Assembly (NCBI RefSeq): GCF_028752835.1
Contig: NZ_CP087952.1
Location: 2,912,501-2,976,500 of the forward strand
Direction of reading: 5' to 3'
Length of the DNA stretch: 64,000 nucleotides
DNA from: Desulfosarcina sp. BuS5
Lineage (GTDB): Bacteria > Desulfobacterota > Desulfobacteria > Desulfobacterales > BuS5
A model generated the notes under the pieces. The model worked only from the letters and a program-made list of their open reading frames with translations, did not search any database and had not been told where the DNA came from. Shown piece by piece: positions 1 through 12,273 of the stretch. Numbering within the stretch: the stretch's first letter is position 1; each line of letters opens with the position of its first letter. A program made the position numbers and the translations under genes.

Positions 1-30
1 TTTATTCTTCCTGCTGGATATTCATCCTTA

Positions 31-1591
<1,561 letters not shown>

Positions 1592-1663
1592 ATTTTTTTG
1601 TCTGAATATAAATCAGACTCTTTGTTAATTGACGTTAACCCAACTTACAAAATGTTACTATTT

Positions 1664-1678
1664 AGTTTTCAAAGATCA
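1664..1678 (-). promoter_or_regulatory. Probable boxA antitermination element in rrn leader
   Basis: In the minus-strand leader, between the promoters and 16S, the sequence GATCTTTGAAAAC resembles the rRNA boxA (TGCTCTTTAACA type) bound by NusB and S10. It lies about 75 bases downstream of the promoter-proximal -10 element and about 75 bases before 16S, a typical position. The match is partial, so this is a motif-based inference. Confidence 0.45.
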
Positions 1679-1750
1679 AATATTCTTAAAAATAAAATTC
1701 TTTTTAGTTACAACATTACTCACAATATTATAACAATTTATTTTTAGAAT

Positions 1751-2010
1751 AGTTTATATTTTTTTGCTTTGCCCGTCAAGTATTTTTTAAAAGAATTTAA
1801 TTTTTTATAAAATTACTCGGCGATCAAAAAAAAATAAATATATATTTTTTTGCTTTGCCCGTCAAGTATTTTTTAAAAGAATTTAATTTTTTATAAAATT
1901 ACTCGGCGATCAAAAAAAAATAAATATATATTTTTTTGCTTTGCCCGTCAAGTATTTTTTAAAAGAATTTAATTTTTTATAAAATTACTCGGCGATCAAA
2001 AAAAAATTTT
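1751..2010 (-). promoter_or_regulatory. Three tandem rRNA promoters in 86-bp repeats
   Basis: An 86-bp unit is repeated three times head to tail (starting points near 1766, 1852 and 1938). Each carries a minus-strand promoter with -35 TTGACG and a 17-base spacer. The -35 boxes lie at 1774-1779, 1860-1865 and 1946-1951. The -10 boxes are TAAACT at 1751-1756, TATATT at 1837-1842 and TATATT at 1923-1928. AT-rich tracts upstream of each -35 could act as UP elements. All three point into the 16S gene, so they are best read as stacked rrn promoters. Confidence 0.8.
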
Positions 2011-2039
2011 TATATCCCCATATCATAATTCTGTCAACA

Positions 2040-3335
2040 CTATTTTACAGGTTTTATTTTTAATATATGAAACCGTTTCTTCCCTGCTCTTAATAATATT
2101 TCCATCTCCTTAATATCATGATAAGATATTAAGTAATCAAAGCTGGTTATGCGTTGTCCATTAATATAAGCGCCACCCTGTTTTATAAGCCTGCGAGATG
2201 CACTCTTGGTGTCTGCCAAGCCCACGTCATGTATTATTTTAAATGCGGGAATGCCATTTTTTATTTGCTCCAGGTCGATAAAAGAATAAGGTACAGAAGT
2301 ATCATCCTCAGCCTCAGTTTGACGTGGTATAGTGCTGCTTCGTAAAATATTTTCCGAAAGAGCTCTGGAGCCGAACATACTTGCCGATGCATTATATGCT
2401 TTAACGGCCTCTTCTCTGCCATGAGCAAGCAAGGTAGCTTCAAATGCAAGCACTGACTTTGAGCTATTCAAATCCGCGCCTTCTAATTTTTCAATTGCTT
2501 TGATTTCATTCATGGGAAGAAAAGTAAACAGGGCAAGAAATCTCGCAACATCTCTATCATCGGTGTTTATCCAATACTGATAATAGTCATAAGGAGTAGT
2601 TTTTGAAGGATTAAGCCATATCGCTCCTTTAACTGTTTTGCCCATTTTAACGCCGCTGCTGGTTGTTATAAGGGGAAAAGTCAACCCGAATACAGTCTCC
2701 TTGCGGATTTTTCGTACCAGCTCAATACCCGCAATTACATTACCCCATTGATCACTGCCGCCCATCTGGAGCTTACAGCCAAATCGTTCATATAACATCA
2801 AAAAATCATATGCTTGTAACAACATATAGTTAAATTCAATAAAATTTAATCCTTCCTCAGATTCCAGGCGCATCCTGTAGCTTTCGGCCTTTAGCATACG
2901 ATTTACTGAGAAATGCAGGCCAATATCTCTTAAAAATGGTATATATTCCAGGCTATTCAACCATTCAGCATTATTTAATAATAAAGCCTTTCCTTCATTA
3001 AAATCTATAAACTTTGATAGTTGTTCTTTTATTTTAACAATATTATCATTTATTTTATCAGGGATAAGTAACTTTCTTGTTTCAGTCTTTCCGCTTGGAT
3101 CGCCCACAAGACCGGTTCCGCCTCCAACAAGCGCTATTGGCCGGCAGCCGTTTCTCTGCATATGCGCCAGCGCCATTATGGGAATAAGACTCCCAACATG
3201 CAGACTGGCTGCAGTGGGATCAAAACCTATGTAGCACGTTACCTCTTTCTGATTGAGGTACTCATCCAGCTCCCCCTCGTGGGTAGTCTGCTCTATAAAT
3301 CCTCTTTCGGAAAGTATTTCTTTAATATTAACCAT
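2040..3335 (-). CDS. tyrS: Tyrosyl-tRNA synthetase
   Basis: Class Ic aminoacyl-tRNA synthetase that charges tRNA-Tyr in the cytoplasm. The HIGH-type motif appears as HVGS near residue 46-49, the KMSKS loop as KMGKT near residue 240, and a C-terminal S4-type RNA-binding domain occupies the last 70 or so residues. Length (431 residues from this ATG) fits the family. A TTG start eight codons upstream (3359) is also open; the ATG was chosen, though its Shine-Dalgarno (AAAGG) is distant, so the start is uncertain. It lies 23 bases downstream of rny on the same strand and could be cotranscribed with it. Confidence 0.95.
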   Translation of the reverse strand: MVNIKEILSERGFIEQTTHEGELDEYLNQKEVTCYIGFDPTAASLHVGSLIPIMALAHMQRNGCRPIALVGGGTGLVGDPSGKTETRKLLIPDKINDNIVKIKEQLSKFIDFNEGKALLLNNAEWLNSLEYIPFLRDIGLHFSVNRMLKAESYRMRLESEEGLNFIEFNYMLLQAYDFLMLYERFGCKLQMGGSDQWGNVIAGIELVRKIRKETVFGLTFPLITTSSGVKMGKTVKGAIWLNPSKTTPYDYYQYWINTDDRDVARFLALFTFLPMNEIKAIEKLEGADLNSSKSVLAFEATLLAHGREEAVKAYNASASMFGSRALSENILRSSTIPRQTEAEDDTSVPYSFIDLEQIKNGIPAFKIIHDVGLADTKSASRRLIKQGGAYINGQRITSFDYLISYHDIKEMEILLRAGKKRFHILKIKPVK

Positions 3336-3382
3336 GTTATATTGTAAAACCTTTGACAAATAGTTATTTAATATTTTTAGCG

Positions 3383-4945
3383 CTATTTATTTGCATATTC
3401 CACAGCCCGAGTTTCACGTATCACTATGACCTTGATCTGGCCGGGAAATGTCAATGACTCCTCAATCTTACGAACGATATCCCTGCTGAGAAGTGTAGCC
3501 TCCTCATCCGAAATAATCTCACTTTCTACCACTACTCTAAGTTCACGACCTGCCTGAATAGCATAAGTATTGGCAACTCCCTTAAAAGATTTTGCTATTT
3601 TTTCAAGCTGCTCAAGTCTTTTAATATAATTCTCCAGCAGTTCTTTACGGGCACCGGGTCTTGCCCCGGAAAGCCCATCTGCAGCCTGTACCAGCAAAGC
3701 ATAAATACTGTTAGGAGTTATATCTTCATGATGGGCGGCTATGGCATGTACAACACTATCGGATTCACCAAACTTTTTAGCAATTTTTGAACCAATAATT
3801 GCGTGAGATCCTTCAACCTCATGGTCAACAGCTTTCCCTATATCATGCAGTAAGCCCATTCGCCTTGCAAGTTTTTGATCAAGCCCCAATTCAGCTGCCA
3901 TGATACCAGATAAAAAAGCGACCTCTACAGAATGCTGCAAAACATTTTGTGCATAGCTTGTACGATATTTTAAGCTTCCTATATATATAATTAGTTCATT
4001 ATGTACGTCGTGTACCCCTAGATCAAATACTGCCTGTTCTCCGGCCTCTTTTATAGTTAAATCAACTTCGCGGCCTATCGTTTTTACAACTTCCTCTATA
4101 CGTCCAGGATGAATTCGACCGTCAGAAATCAAACGCAATAAAGAAAGTCTGGCTATTTCACGTCTGACCGGGTTAAAACCGGACATAATTACAGCCTCCG
4201 GTGTATCGTCAATAATAAGGTCTATCCCGGTAGCGGCCTCAAGGGCTCTTATGTTTCGTCCCTCTCTACCGATAATCCGTCCTTTCATATCGTCACTGGG
4301 CAACTGTATTACAGAGACGGTTCGTTCCGCCACGTAATCCCCTGCATATCTTTGTATGGCAGTCGATATTATCTTTTTGGCTTTTTTATCGGCTTCTTTT
4401 TGTGCCTCGTTCTCTATTCTTTTTATAAGCCTTGCACCTTCATATTTCGCTTCATTTTCCATGGCCCTGATTAAGAGTTCCTTCGCCTGTTCAGCAGTCA
4501 ACGCCGAAATCTTTTCAAGCTGCTTCTTTTGTTCATCAATAAGTTCATTATACTTTCGTTCATCATTATTAATGTTAATCTCGCGTTTTTTTAACAGCTT
4601 TTCTTTTCGAACAAACTCTCTATCCTTACTCTCAAGTTGCCCAGCCTTATGGTCTAATCTTTCCTCTTTCTCTATTAACCTCTTATCCCTTTTTCTTAAC
4701 TCTGCCCTGGCCTCTTTAGATTCAGCATCAAATTCACTCTTACTTCTGAAAAGCTTATCTTTAGCCTCAAACTCGGCTTCTTTTAGAATCATCCCAGACC
4801 GCTGCTTGGCATCCTTCAGCAACCTATGCGCTTCAATCTCAGATGCTTCGATTTTTTTAGATATATTTTTAGTCTTTACGCAATATGCAATTGCTGCCCC
4901 GGCACAAAAGGTGACCAGACCAATTATTATATAATATACTGGCAT
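3383..4945 (-). CDS. rny: Ribonuclease Y
   Basis: Membrane-anchored endoribonuclease that starts mRNA decay. It has one N-terminal transmembrane segment (about residues 4-22), a long charged coiled coil (to about residue 190), a KH RNA-binding domain with the GREGRN loop, and an HD domain with HDIGK giving the metal-binding His-Asp. The length of 520 residues is standard. The ATG at 4945 has a GGGGAG ribosome site 8 bases upstream, which favours it over the upstream in-frame codon at 4981. Gene order zapB-zapA-6S RNA-rny is a familiar arrangement in this phylum. Confidence 0.95.
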   Translation of the reverse strand: MPVYYIIIGLVTFCAGAAIAYCVKTKNISKKIEASEIEAHRLLKDAKQRSGMILKEAEFEAKDKLFRSKSEFDAESKEARAELRKRDKRLIEKEERLDHKAGQLESKDREFVRKEKLLKKREININNDERKYNELIDEQKKQLEKISALTAEQAKELLIRAMENEAKYEGARLIKRIENEAQKEADKKAKKIISTAIQRYAGDYVAERTVSVIQLPSDDMKGRIIGREGRNIRALEAATGIDLIIDDTPEAVIMSGFNPVRREIARLSLLRLISDGRIHPGRIEEVVKTIGREVDLTIKEAGEQAVFDLGVHDVHNELIIYIGSLKYRTSYAQNVLQHSVEVAFLSGIMAAELGLDQKLARRMGLLHDIGKAVDHEVEGSHAIIGSKIAKKFGESDSVVHAIAAHHEDITPNSIYALLVQAADGLSGARPGARKELLENYIKRLEQLEKIAKSFKGVANTYAIQAGRELRVVVESEIISDEEATLLSRDIVRKIEESLTFPGQIKVIVIRETRAVEYANK

Positions 4946-5167
4946 TAATGTTCTCCCCGATACGCTGTAAATCAAGTTCACTCTAAGTTCAACAAATCGT
5001 CATAGACTATTGCAATAGAGAGGAGTAATAACTACTCGGCAGTAGATGGGACTTTCACGTCATCATCAAGACTGAAAAATTATTTATTTCAATGTTCCTA
5101 ATTTTGTATATAAGGTGTTTTGTTGGAATAGCGGCAAGGAAGAGAAAAAATTGAGGAATAATTAGTA

Positions 5168-5350
5168 AACCCCCGCCATATGCCGTGTTGACCATTCTTT
5201 GAACCGAAACACAAAAAAGTGGGCGCCTTGTAGTCTCTTTAGGCTTTTCTGTACAAGCAGAACATGCTCACCAAAACCAGTGACGGCTCCCTTATGAAAA
5301 GTATTGGATCAAAGCACATCATACAATCACGTACACTGCAGGGGCTAATC
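5168..5350 (-). ncRNA. ssrS: 6S RNA
   Basis: On the minus strand between zapA and rny, a segment of about 180 nt carries hallmarks of 6S RNA, the regulator that mimics an open promoter and sequesters sigma-70 RNA polymerase. The block GGTGAGCATG followed by a short hairpin and AGAAAAGCCT matches the conserved central region of the enterobacterial RNA. The downstream GGTTCAA is also conserved. The 5' GCCCC and 3' GGGGG ends can close a long stem. The position next to zapA matches the usual ssrS neighbourhood. Ends are estimated. Confidence 0.85.
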
Positions 5351-5362
5351 AATATAAAAATT

Positions 5363-5485
5363 TCATATAAATAATTTTACTGCATTATCGGTCGTCGTGG
5401 TAGTGGTTCAAGATTTTGAACCCCTACCACCCCTGGCCTTTTGCCAAATTTTAAAATCGGGTAATTATATGAAAATCTATAGTAA
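5363..5485. repeat. Dispersed hairpin repeat, copy 1, with nested palindrome
   Basis: One copy of an intergenic family whose core reads TTATCGGTCGTCG on the plus strand, flanked by AT-rich arms that are inverted repeats. At the centre (5397-5430) a 34-base near-palindrome of the GTGGTAG...CTACCAC type is inserted. It lies between 6S RNA and zapA. Confidence 0.7.
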
Positions 5486-5536
5486 AAATTGTTAGAAACT
5501 TGTTTACACTTTAATTGTCTATTCGAATATCAGTTA

Positions 5537-5827
5537 TTATAGGACAGAATCTAAATCAGAAATCAACTTTTTATATCCTTTAGAGATATTGTTCAACAAA
5601 TCTAAATTTTCTTTTTGAATTTCAACATTTTTATTCGCAATGTTTAAAGCAACAATAATCATAATCGCAAGTTTATTAATTTGAGGCGATTTAACAGATT
5701 GCTGTTTTTCGGTTCTATGAACATGTTCCAAAAGGAGATCTGCTACCTGTTTTGCGTCCTGTTTATCGATTTTTGTTTTAAATTTATAAGACTGGCCAAA
5801 AAGTTCTATTGTTAAAATCTGTTCCAA
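5537..5827 (-). CDS. zapA: Cell division protein ZapA
   Basis: Small FtsZ-ring-associated protein (96 residues) that promotes bundling of FtsZ filaments at midcell. The N-terminal beta-strand head (ILTIELFGQSYKFK) is followed by a helical coiled-coil tail rich in I, L and K, as in the family. It is preceded by a zapB-like gene and followed by 6S RNA, which is the common context. The call rests on composition and position plus the family-like head; there is no catalytic motif to check. Confidence 0.85.
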   Translation of the reverse strand: MEQILTIELFGQSYKFKTKIDKQDAKQVADLLLEHVHRTEKQQSVKSPQINKLAIMIIVALNIANKNVEIQKENLDLLNNISKGYKKLISDLDSVL

Positions 5828-5867
5828 TTATCTAACAATCCACCTTTCTCCGAATAAACCCTTGCTG

Positions 5868-6113
5868 CTAATATTGGCCTTCCTCTTTTTCCTCAAGCCT
5901 ATTTAATAAACCATCTATTTTTGAGCGAACTAAATCCCTCTCTTCAATATAGTTATTTTCAATATCTACTTTTTCTTGCAATTCTTTTTCCAGATGCTCA
6001 ATACGGTTATTTAAATCTGTGTTTGTTGTTTTAAAAGATTTACACCTGTTTATCAATTCTTCCACTTTCTGCTCAATCTCTTCAAATTGCAACAGTATTA
6101 GTTCATTATCCAA
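5868..6113 (-). CDS. ZapB-like coiled-coil protein
   Basis: An 81-residue, highly charged protein that is almost entirely coiled coil (heptads of I/L with E/K at the flanks). Small coiled-coil proteins of this kind next to zapA usually act with it at the division septum. An AGGTGT-like ribosome site precedes the ATG. It is the first gene of a short minus-strand series zapB-zapA. The functional assignment depends on position and shape only. Confidence 0.65.
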   Translation of the reverse strand: MDNELILLQFEEIEQKVEELINRCKSFKTTNTDLNNRIEHLEKELQEKVDIENNYIEERDLVRSKIDGLLNRLEEKEEGQY

Positions 6114-6251
6114 TTTTTACACCTCTTTTTTTATAGTCTATCAAATCGAGTAAAGTCAAGGAATATTGACTCAAACAGTTAATATATAGGGTACTATGTT
6201 AAGGGGTTGACATGTAAATTAATATCAACACAACTGAAGTTTATTTTAAAA

Positions 6252-7016
6252 TTACCCGGTTTTACATTCCTCACTTGCCAGATATTGCATAAAATTTTCA
6301 GCCATTTTCAAATCCTGCAGACTATTGACACCTATAATCTCCTTTTGGCACTGACCCACAACCGCACCAACACTCTTCTTTTCATTATAAGCAATTGCAA
6401 TTATATCTGTTAGATAATATTCTTCTTGAACATTATCTGCCTTAATTTTATTGATAGTTTTAAGCAAGTATTCCTTCCTGACACAGTATATCCCTGAATT
6501 AATAGTTTTAATACTCTTTTCGTCATCTGTGGCATCCGCCTCTTCGGTTATTCCCGACACATTCCCGGACTCATCCATTATGATTCGTCCATAACCTGTT
6601 GGATCATCAACGTTAACAGCAAGAACTGATATATCACGTTCTGTTTCAATATGATATTCAAAAAGATTTTTTAATGTATTATGAGAAATTAATGGAACAT
6701 CTCCACACAAAATAAGTATATTTTCCATATTTTCAGGAAGATGCGGGATTGCACAGCTGACGGCATGAGCCGTTCCAAGCTGTTCGGCCTGATATGCAAA
6801 TTCAACCTCAAAAACTTCAGATACTTTTTGACGAACAATTTCAGCTTGATATCCGACAACTACGATTAAATTGTTTCCGGCAATCCCCATTGCGGTTTCC
6901 AGAACATACAGAATCATAGGTTTGCCCAAAACCTCATGCAGGACCTTGGCCTTTGCCGATTTCATCCGTTTGCCCAACCCTGCTGCAAGTATAATAACCG
7001 CGGTTTTATTACCCAT
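6252..7016 (-). CDS. UDP-GlcNAc pyrophosphorylase domain protein (GlmU N-terminal domain only)
   Basis: Nucleotidyltransferase with the GlmU-type uridylyltransferase signature LAAGLGKRMKSAKAKVLH near its N-terminus, CGDVPL for metal binding, and EEYYLTD further on. This domain makes UDP-N-acetylglucosamine from GlcNAc-1-phosphate and UTP for the cell wall. Bifunctional GlmU is about 450 residues with a C-terminal left-handed beta-helix acetyltransferase; this protein has 254 and ends after the first domain. The ATG at 7016 has GGAGG 8 bases upstream and is preferred to the upstream frame. It lies just past a terminator at the end of the atp operon. A separate acetyltransferase would be needed elsewhere. 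Confidence 0.85.
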   Translation of the reverse strand: MGNKTAVIILAAGLGKRMKSAKAKVLHEVLGKPMILYVLETAMGIAGNNLIVVVGYQAEIVRQKVSEVFEVEFAYQAEQLGTAHAVSCAIPHLPENMENILILCGDVPLISHNTLKNLFEYHIETERDISVLAVNVDDPTGYGRIIMDESGNVSGITEEADATDDEKSIKTINSGIYCVRKEYLLKTINKIKADNVQEEYYLTDIIAIAYNEKKSVGAVVGQCQKEIIGVNSLQDLKMAENFMQYLASEECKTG

Positions 7017-7027
7017 TGCATTCCTCC

Positions 7028-7067
7028 AATAAAAAAGGACGGACCAAAAACATTCTGATCCGCCCTT
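7028..7067 (-). terminator. Intrinsic terminator after atpC
   Basis: On the minus strand, AAGGGCGGATC pairs with GGTCCGTCCTT around a loop of about 11 bases, followed by a T-rich run. It lies between atpC and the glmU-like gene, so it probably ends the atp transcript. It is only about 12 bases before the glmU-like start codon. Confidence 0.7.
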
Positions 7068-7105
7068 CCCAGTCAAAAAATATGATTTGTTACAATTTCT
7101 TAATA

Positions 7106-7516
7106 TTATGATCTGGTTTCAGCCAAATTAATCCGATGCAATGATCTCGACAATGCTGTTCTTGCTCTTTCCATTACAATATCTTTGCCCGTAGCCGCCA
7201 AACGCTCTTCAGCGCGTTTCTTTGCCGCTTTGGCGCGGTCAATATCAATATCTCGCCTTCTTTCGGCCGATTCCGCTAAAACAGTAACCCGGTCTGGAAG
7301 CGCTTCTGCAAAACCGCCGCTAACAAAAACAAAAGCTTCCTTTCCTTCGGAATTTTTGTAATGAATAGTGCCCAGTTTTAGACTTGTCAAAAAAGGGGTA
7401 TGGCCTGAAAGAACACCAAATTCCCCTTCGGTGCCTGGTGCCATAACAATCTGAGCATCTTCACTGACAACTGACTTTTCAGGAGTAACTACCTCCAGTT
7501 TAATATTCTCCGCCAT
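7106..7516 (-). CDS. atpC: ATP synthase F1 epsilon subunit
   Basis: Epsilon subunit of the F1 central stalk, linking gamma rotation to the c-ring and inhibiting hydrolysis. The N-terminal beta-sandwich has the family signature GTEGEFGVLSGHTPFL near residue 30, and the C-terminal part is two helices rich in R, A and E. The length of 136 residues is usual. Last gene of the operon atpF'-F-H-A-G-D-C; a gap of 156 bases holding a degenerate hairpin repeat separates it from atpD. Confidence 0.95.
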   Translation of the reverse strand: MAENIKLEVVTPEKSVVSEDAQIVMAPGTEGEFGVLSGHTPFLTSLKLGTIHYKNSEGKEAFVFVSGGFAEALPDRVTVLAESAERRRDIDIDRAKAAKKRAEERLAATGKDIVMERARTALSRSLHRINLAETRS

Positions 7517-7544
7517 TATGTTCCCCTATTTAGTACCCATACAT

Positions 7545-7660
7545 AAATATAGGTTTCAGATAATAATTTCAAAAGGCTATAGGAAAAAACCTGAAGAAGG
7601 CTTTCACCGATAAGGCATTAAAATTATATAGGTAGAAAGCTATAGCTATTTCCGAATGGG
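7545..7660. repeat. Dispersed hairpin repeat, copy 2, degenerate
   Basis: Between atpD and atpC. It keeps GAAGGC and CACCGATAAGGC, equivalent to the core of the other copies read in reverse, and AT-rich inverted ends, but lacks the usual centre. Weakest member of the family. Confidence 0.4.
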
Positions 7661-7672
7661 AACTATTTTATA

Positions 7673-9088
<1,416 letters not shown>

Positions 9089-9125
9089 TTATAGACCTCC
9101 AATAAACCATATGCAGTATATTATG

Positions 9126-10022
9126 TTACCCTTTGAGAGCCTCGGCACCGCCGACTATATCCATTAAATCAGCGGTAATGGCAGACTGCCGGGCTTTGTT
9201 GTATGCCAGTGTAAGATTATCTATCATATCATTACAAGCGCTTGTGGCATTATCCATTGCTGTCATCCTTGCAGCATGCTCACTTGTAGATGTTTCCAGC
9301 AACGCACTGTAAAGCTGAACATAAATATTTTTCGGAAGCAGAACGCCAAGGAGTTGTTCTGTTGGCGGTTCGCATATATGTTCTGCAAGAAATGGCGTGC
9401 CCGGCTCCGAGTCATGCGCCTCCTCTGCTGTTTCAAGAGGAGGTATAGGAAGCACCTGTTTTAATACTGGAATCTGTTTTGCCATATTTACAAATTCAGA
9501 ATAGATAAGATAAACTTCATCATAAGCACCGTTTAAAAAGCCTTCAACTAGTTTTGCTCCCGAGATTGAAGCGATATTAAAACCGAACTTTGTACCCACA
9601 ATACCCAAATGTTCATCAACAATTTCAAGCCCGTTTTTACGGGTCCAATGAAGACCTTTTTTCCCAAAATTTGTAAAAGAAAAAGTTATTTCATCACCCT
9701 TTTTTTCTTTTAAAAATTTTTCCGCCCGGGCAATCAGATGAGCATTAAAACCGCCGCACAAACCCCTGTCTGATGTGCAAAGCACAACATGTATCTTTTC
9801 AACCTTTTCACGAACTTCAAGTAAGGGACTCGTCTCATCCCCGGCCTTTTCTGAAAGGCTTCCCAGTACTTCGGCAAATTTGCCGGCATAAGGCCTAAAC
9901 CCGTCTGTGGCCGCCTGAGCTCCGCGTAACCGTGAAGTGGCAACCATATTCATGGCTTTAGTAATCTGCTTAGTCTTTTTTACAGCGCCTATCTTTGTTT
10001 GTACTTCTTTTAATGTTGCCAT
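9126..10022 (-). CDS. atpG: ATP synthase F1 gamma subunit
   Basis: Rotor shaft of F1. Both long terminal helices are recognisable: the N-terminal VQTKIGAVKKTKQITKAMNM and the C-terminal RMTAMDNATSACNDMIDNL stretch. The middle holds the conserved SDRGLCGGFN. At 298 residues it is normal, with a short acidic insertion in the middle third. It sits between atpA and atpD as usual, with a dispersed hairpin repeat in the gap to atpA. Confidence 0.97.
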   Translation of the reverse strand: MATLKEVQTKIGAVKKTKQITKAMNMVATSRLRGAQAATDGFRPYAGKFAEVLGSLSEKAGDETSPLLEVREKVEKIHVVLCTSDRGLCGGFNAHLIARAEKFLKEKKGDEITFSFTNFGKKGLHWTRKNGLEIVDEHLGIVGTKFGFNIASISGAKLVEGFLNGAYDEVYLIYSEFVNMAKQIPVLKQVLPIPPLETAEEAHDSEPGTPFLAEHICEPPTEQLLGVLLPKNIYVQLYSALLETSTSEHAARMTAMDNATSACNDMIDNLTLAYNKARQSAITADLMDIVGGAEALKG

Positions 10023-10039
10023 ACAAACCAGTCCTTATA

Positions 10040-10150
10040 TTTATATAAATTTCCATATAACAATTTTAATGCGTCATCGGTGGTCGGAGTATATAATACG
10101 CCTCCCTCCCTTTGGCCTTGTAAAATTAATTATCTGAAAATTTATAGGTA
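10040..10150. repeat. Dispersed hairpin repeat, copy 3
   Basis: Lies between atpA and atpG inside the operon. The core GCGTCATCGGTGGTCGGAG and the following TATAATACGCCTCCCTCC match the other copies. AT-rich arms ending in TTTATA repeat in inverted orientation. It should fold into a long hairpin in the atp transcript. Confidence 0.65.
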
Positions 10151-10203
10151 AAGTATTTTCCCTAAATTAAATCTATATTTCAAAAAAAATAAATACAGCC
10201 TAA

Positions 10204-11721
10204 TTATTTTATTGTATCCTTGAATTCTTCGGCATAGGCGTTTAATGCTTCCTGCATAACCTTTTCGATATCATCGGTAATCTCTTGTTTTTCATCAAGA
10301 CCGGAAAAAAGCTGCGGGAATCTGTCTTCTATAAATGTATAAAGGCCTGCTTCATATTTTTCAAGCACATCCACCGGGTAATCGTCAAGATAACCCCTGG
10401 TACCGGCATAAAGAATTGTCACCTGCTGCTCCATAGACAAAGGCTTATACTGGGGCTGCTTTAGTATGGCGACAAGTCTTGCACCGCGTGTAAGCTGCTT
10501 CTGGGTGGCAGCGTCAAGATCGCTGCCGAATGCGGCAAATGCCTCCAGCTCGCGAAACTGAGCCATATCCAGCCTCAATGTTCCTGCAACCTGCTTCATG
10601 GCCTTGCATTGCGCAGCTCCTCCGACTCGTGAAACCGACAGCCCGACATTGATTGCGGGACGCACACCAGCAAAAAAGAGATTAGGTTCAAGATATATCT
10701 GCCCGTCTGTAATGGAAATAACATTTGTCGGGATATATGCGGATACGTCGCCGGCCTGGGTTTCGATAATCGGAAGCGCCGTAAGGGAACCTGCGCCAAG
10801 TTCATCGTTTAATTTAGCTGATCTCTCAAGCAGTCTGGAATGGTTATAAAAAATATCACCTGGGTATGCCTCCCGTCCAGGGGGACGTCTTAAGAGAAGA
10901 GAAACCTGGCGATATGCGGCCGCCTGTTTTGAAAGGTCATCGTAAACGATCAAGGAATGCAGTCCCTTATCGCGAAAATATTCAGCCATGGCACACCCTG
11001 CATAGGGTGCAACATATTGCAATGTCGCCGGATCACTGGCGCAAGCCGCAACAACAGTCGTATATTCCATGGCTCCATGCTTTTCAAGAACAGAAACCAC
11101 TTGAGCAACAGTAGATTTTTTCTGCCCGCAAGCCACATAGACGCAGTAAACGTCCTTACCTTTCTGATTGATAATGGAATCTACACAGACGGCTGTTTTG
11201 CCGATCTGCCGGTCACCTATTATCAATTCCCGCTGTCCCCTTCCAACAGGTGTCATGGCATCCACAGCCTTAAGGCCGGTATACATAGGTTCATGCACAC
11301 CTTTTCTGGCAATAACACCGGGGGCAACCATCTCGACCCGGCTGTATTCACTGGAGTCGATAGGCCCTTTGCCGTCAAGAGGTTCCCCAACCGCCGACAC
11401 AACGCGACCAAGCACAGCCTCGCCAACCGGTACCTCTGCAATTTTACCGGTTCGTTTTACAATATCACCCTCTCTAATATGGATGTCCTCACCCATAATG
11501 GCTACACCGACATTATCCTCTTCCAGATTAAGAACAAGTCCGAGTATGCCGCCGGGAAATTCTACCAGCTCAAGCGCCATGGCCTTTTCAAGCCCATATA
11601 TTCTCGCAATACCGTCACCGACAGATAAGACAACTCCTGTTTCACTTAGCTCTACTTTTTTATCATAATCTGTAATCTGCTCTTTAATAATCTGACTTAT
11701 TTCTTCAGCTTTTAATTCCAT
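10204..11721 (-). CDS. atpA: ATP synthase F1 alpha subunit
   Basis: Non-catalytic nucleotide-binding subunit of F1. Walker A appears as GDRQIGKT near residue 170, and the family segments [15 protein letters not shown] and [14 protein letters not shown] are intact. At 505 residues it is standard. Its start codon follows the atpH stop directly on the minus strand, so the genes are translationally close. Confidence 0.98.
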   Translation of the reverse strand: MELKAEEISQIIKEQITDYDKKVELSETGVVLSVGDGIARIYGLEKAMALELVEFPGGILGLVLNLEEDNVGVAIMGEDIHIREGDIVKRTGKIAEVPVGEAVLGRVVSAVGEPLDGKGPIDSSEYSRVEMVAPGVIARKGVHEPMYTGLKAVDAMTPVGRGQRELIIGDRQIGKTAVCVDSIINQKGKDVYCVYVACGQKKSTVAQVVSVLEKHGAMEYTTVVAACASDPATLQYVAPYAGCAMAEYFRDKGLHSLIVYDDLSKQAAAYRQVSLLLRRPPGREAYPGDIFYNHSRLLERSAKLNDELGAGSLTALPIIETQAGDVSAYIPTNVISITDGQIYLEPNLFFAGVRPAINVGLSVSRVGGAAQCKAMKQVAGTLRLDMAQFRELEAFAAFGSDLDAATQKQLTRGARLVAILKQPQYKPLSMEQQVTILYAGTRGYLDDYPVDVLEKYEAGLYTFIEDRFPQLFSGLDEKQEITDDIEKVMQEALNAYAEEFKDTIK

Positions 11722-12273
11722 TTAGACACTCTCACCCCTTTTTAAGGATTCTCTCATATTGAGTAATTGTGTTTTTATACTTCCGTCTAAAACAAGGTCA
11801 CCAAGCCTGGTAACTACTCCACCAATCAGGCTTGTATCCTGTTCAACCTCCAGAAAAACTTCCTTACCTGTCATTTTTGACAATGTGGATCTTATTTTGT
11901 TTATAGCATCTTCAGAAAGCACAGTTGCCGACACAAGACTGGCCCTTGCTATACCTTTTAGTTCATCGGCCAGCTTCTTGTAGAAATCATTGATACTGCC
12001 GAGGAAACCTATCCGGCCCTTATCAAACAAGAAAATAAGAAACGAACGTATCACCATGGAAAGTTTCAACTTTTCGATAACAGCCTGCAATACCTTCCTG
12101 CGACCTTCCACATCATACAAAGGATTACAAATAGCCTGTTCAAGCTCTTTTTCACGCTCCATTAAATCCGAAAAATCATCTAATTCTTTCCTATAAGCTT
12201 CAGCCTGACCGTCATCCTTCCCAATGAGTAGAAGCGCTTTGGCATAACGCCGTGCCACAGCCATATTTTTCAT
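11722..12273 (-). CDS. atpH: ATP synthase F1 delta subunit
   Basis: Peripheral-stalk subunit joining F1 to the b/b' dimer. The N-terminus MAVARRYAKALL and the C-terminal GGVVTRLGDLVLDGSIKTQL are characteristic. It has 183 residues. The ATG overlaps the atpF stop codon (TAATG), indicating translational coupling; a second in-frame ATG three codons later is possible. Confidence 0.95.
   Translation of the reverse strand: MKNMAVARRYAKALLLIGKDDGQAEAYRKELDDFSDLMEREKELEQAICNPLYDVEGRRKVLQAVIEKLKLSMVIRSFLIFLFDKGRIGFLGSINDFYKKLADELKGIARASLVSATVLSEDAINKIRSTLSKMTGKEVFLEVEQDTSLIGGVVTRLGDLVLDGSIKTQLLNMRESLKRGESV

Noticed and set aside
1751-2010. CRISPR array
   Set aside because: The repeats abut without spacers and carry promoter elements; no cas genes are present.
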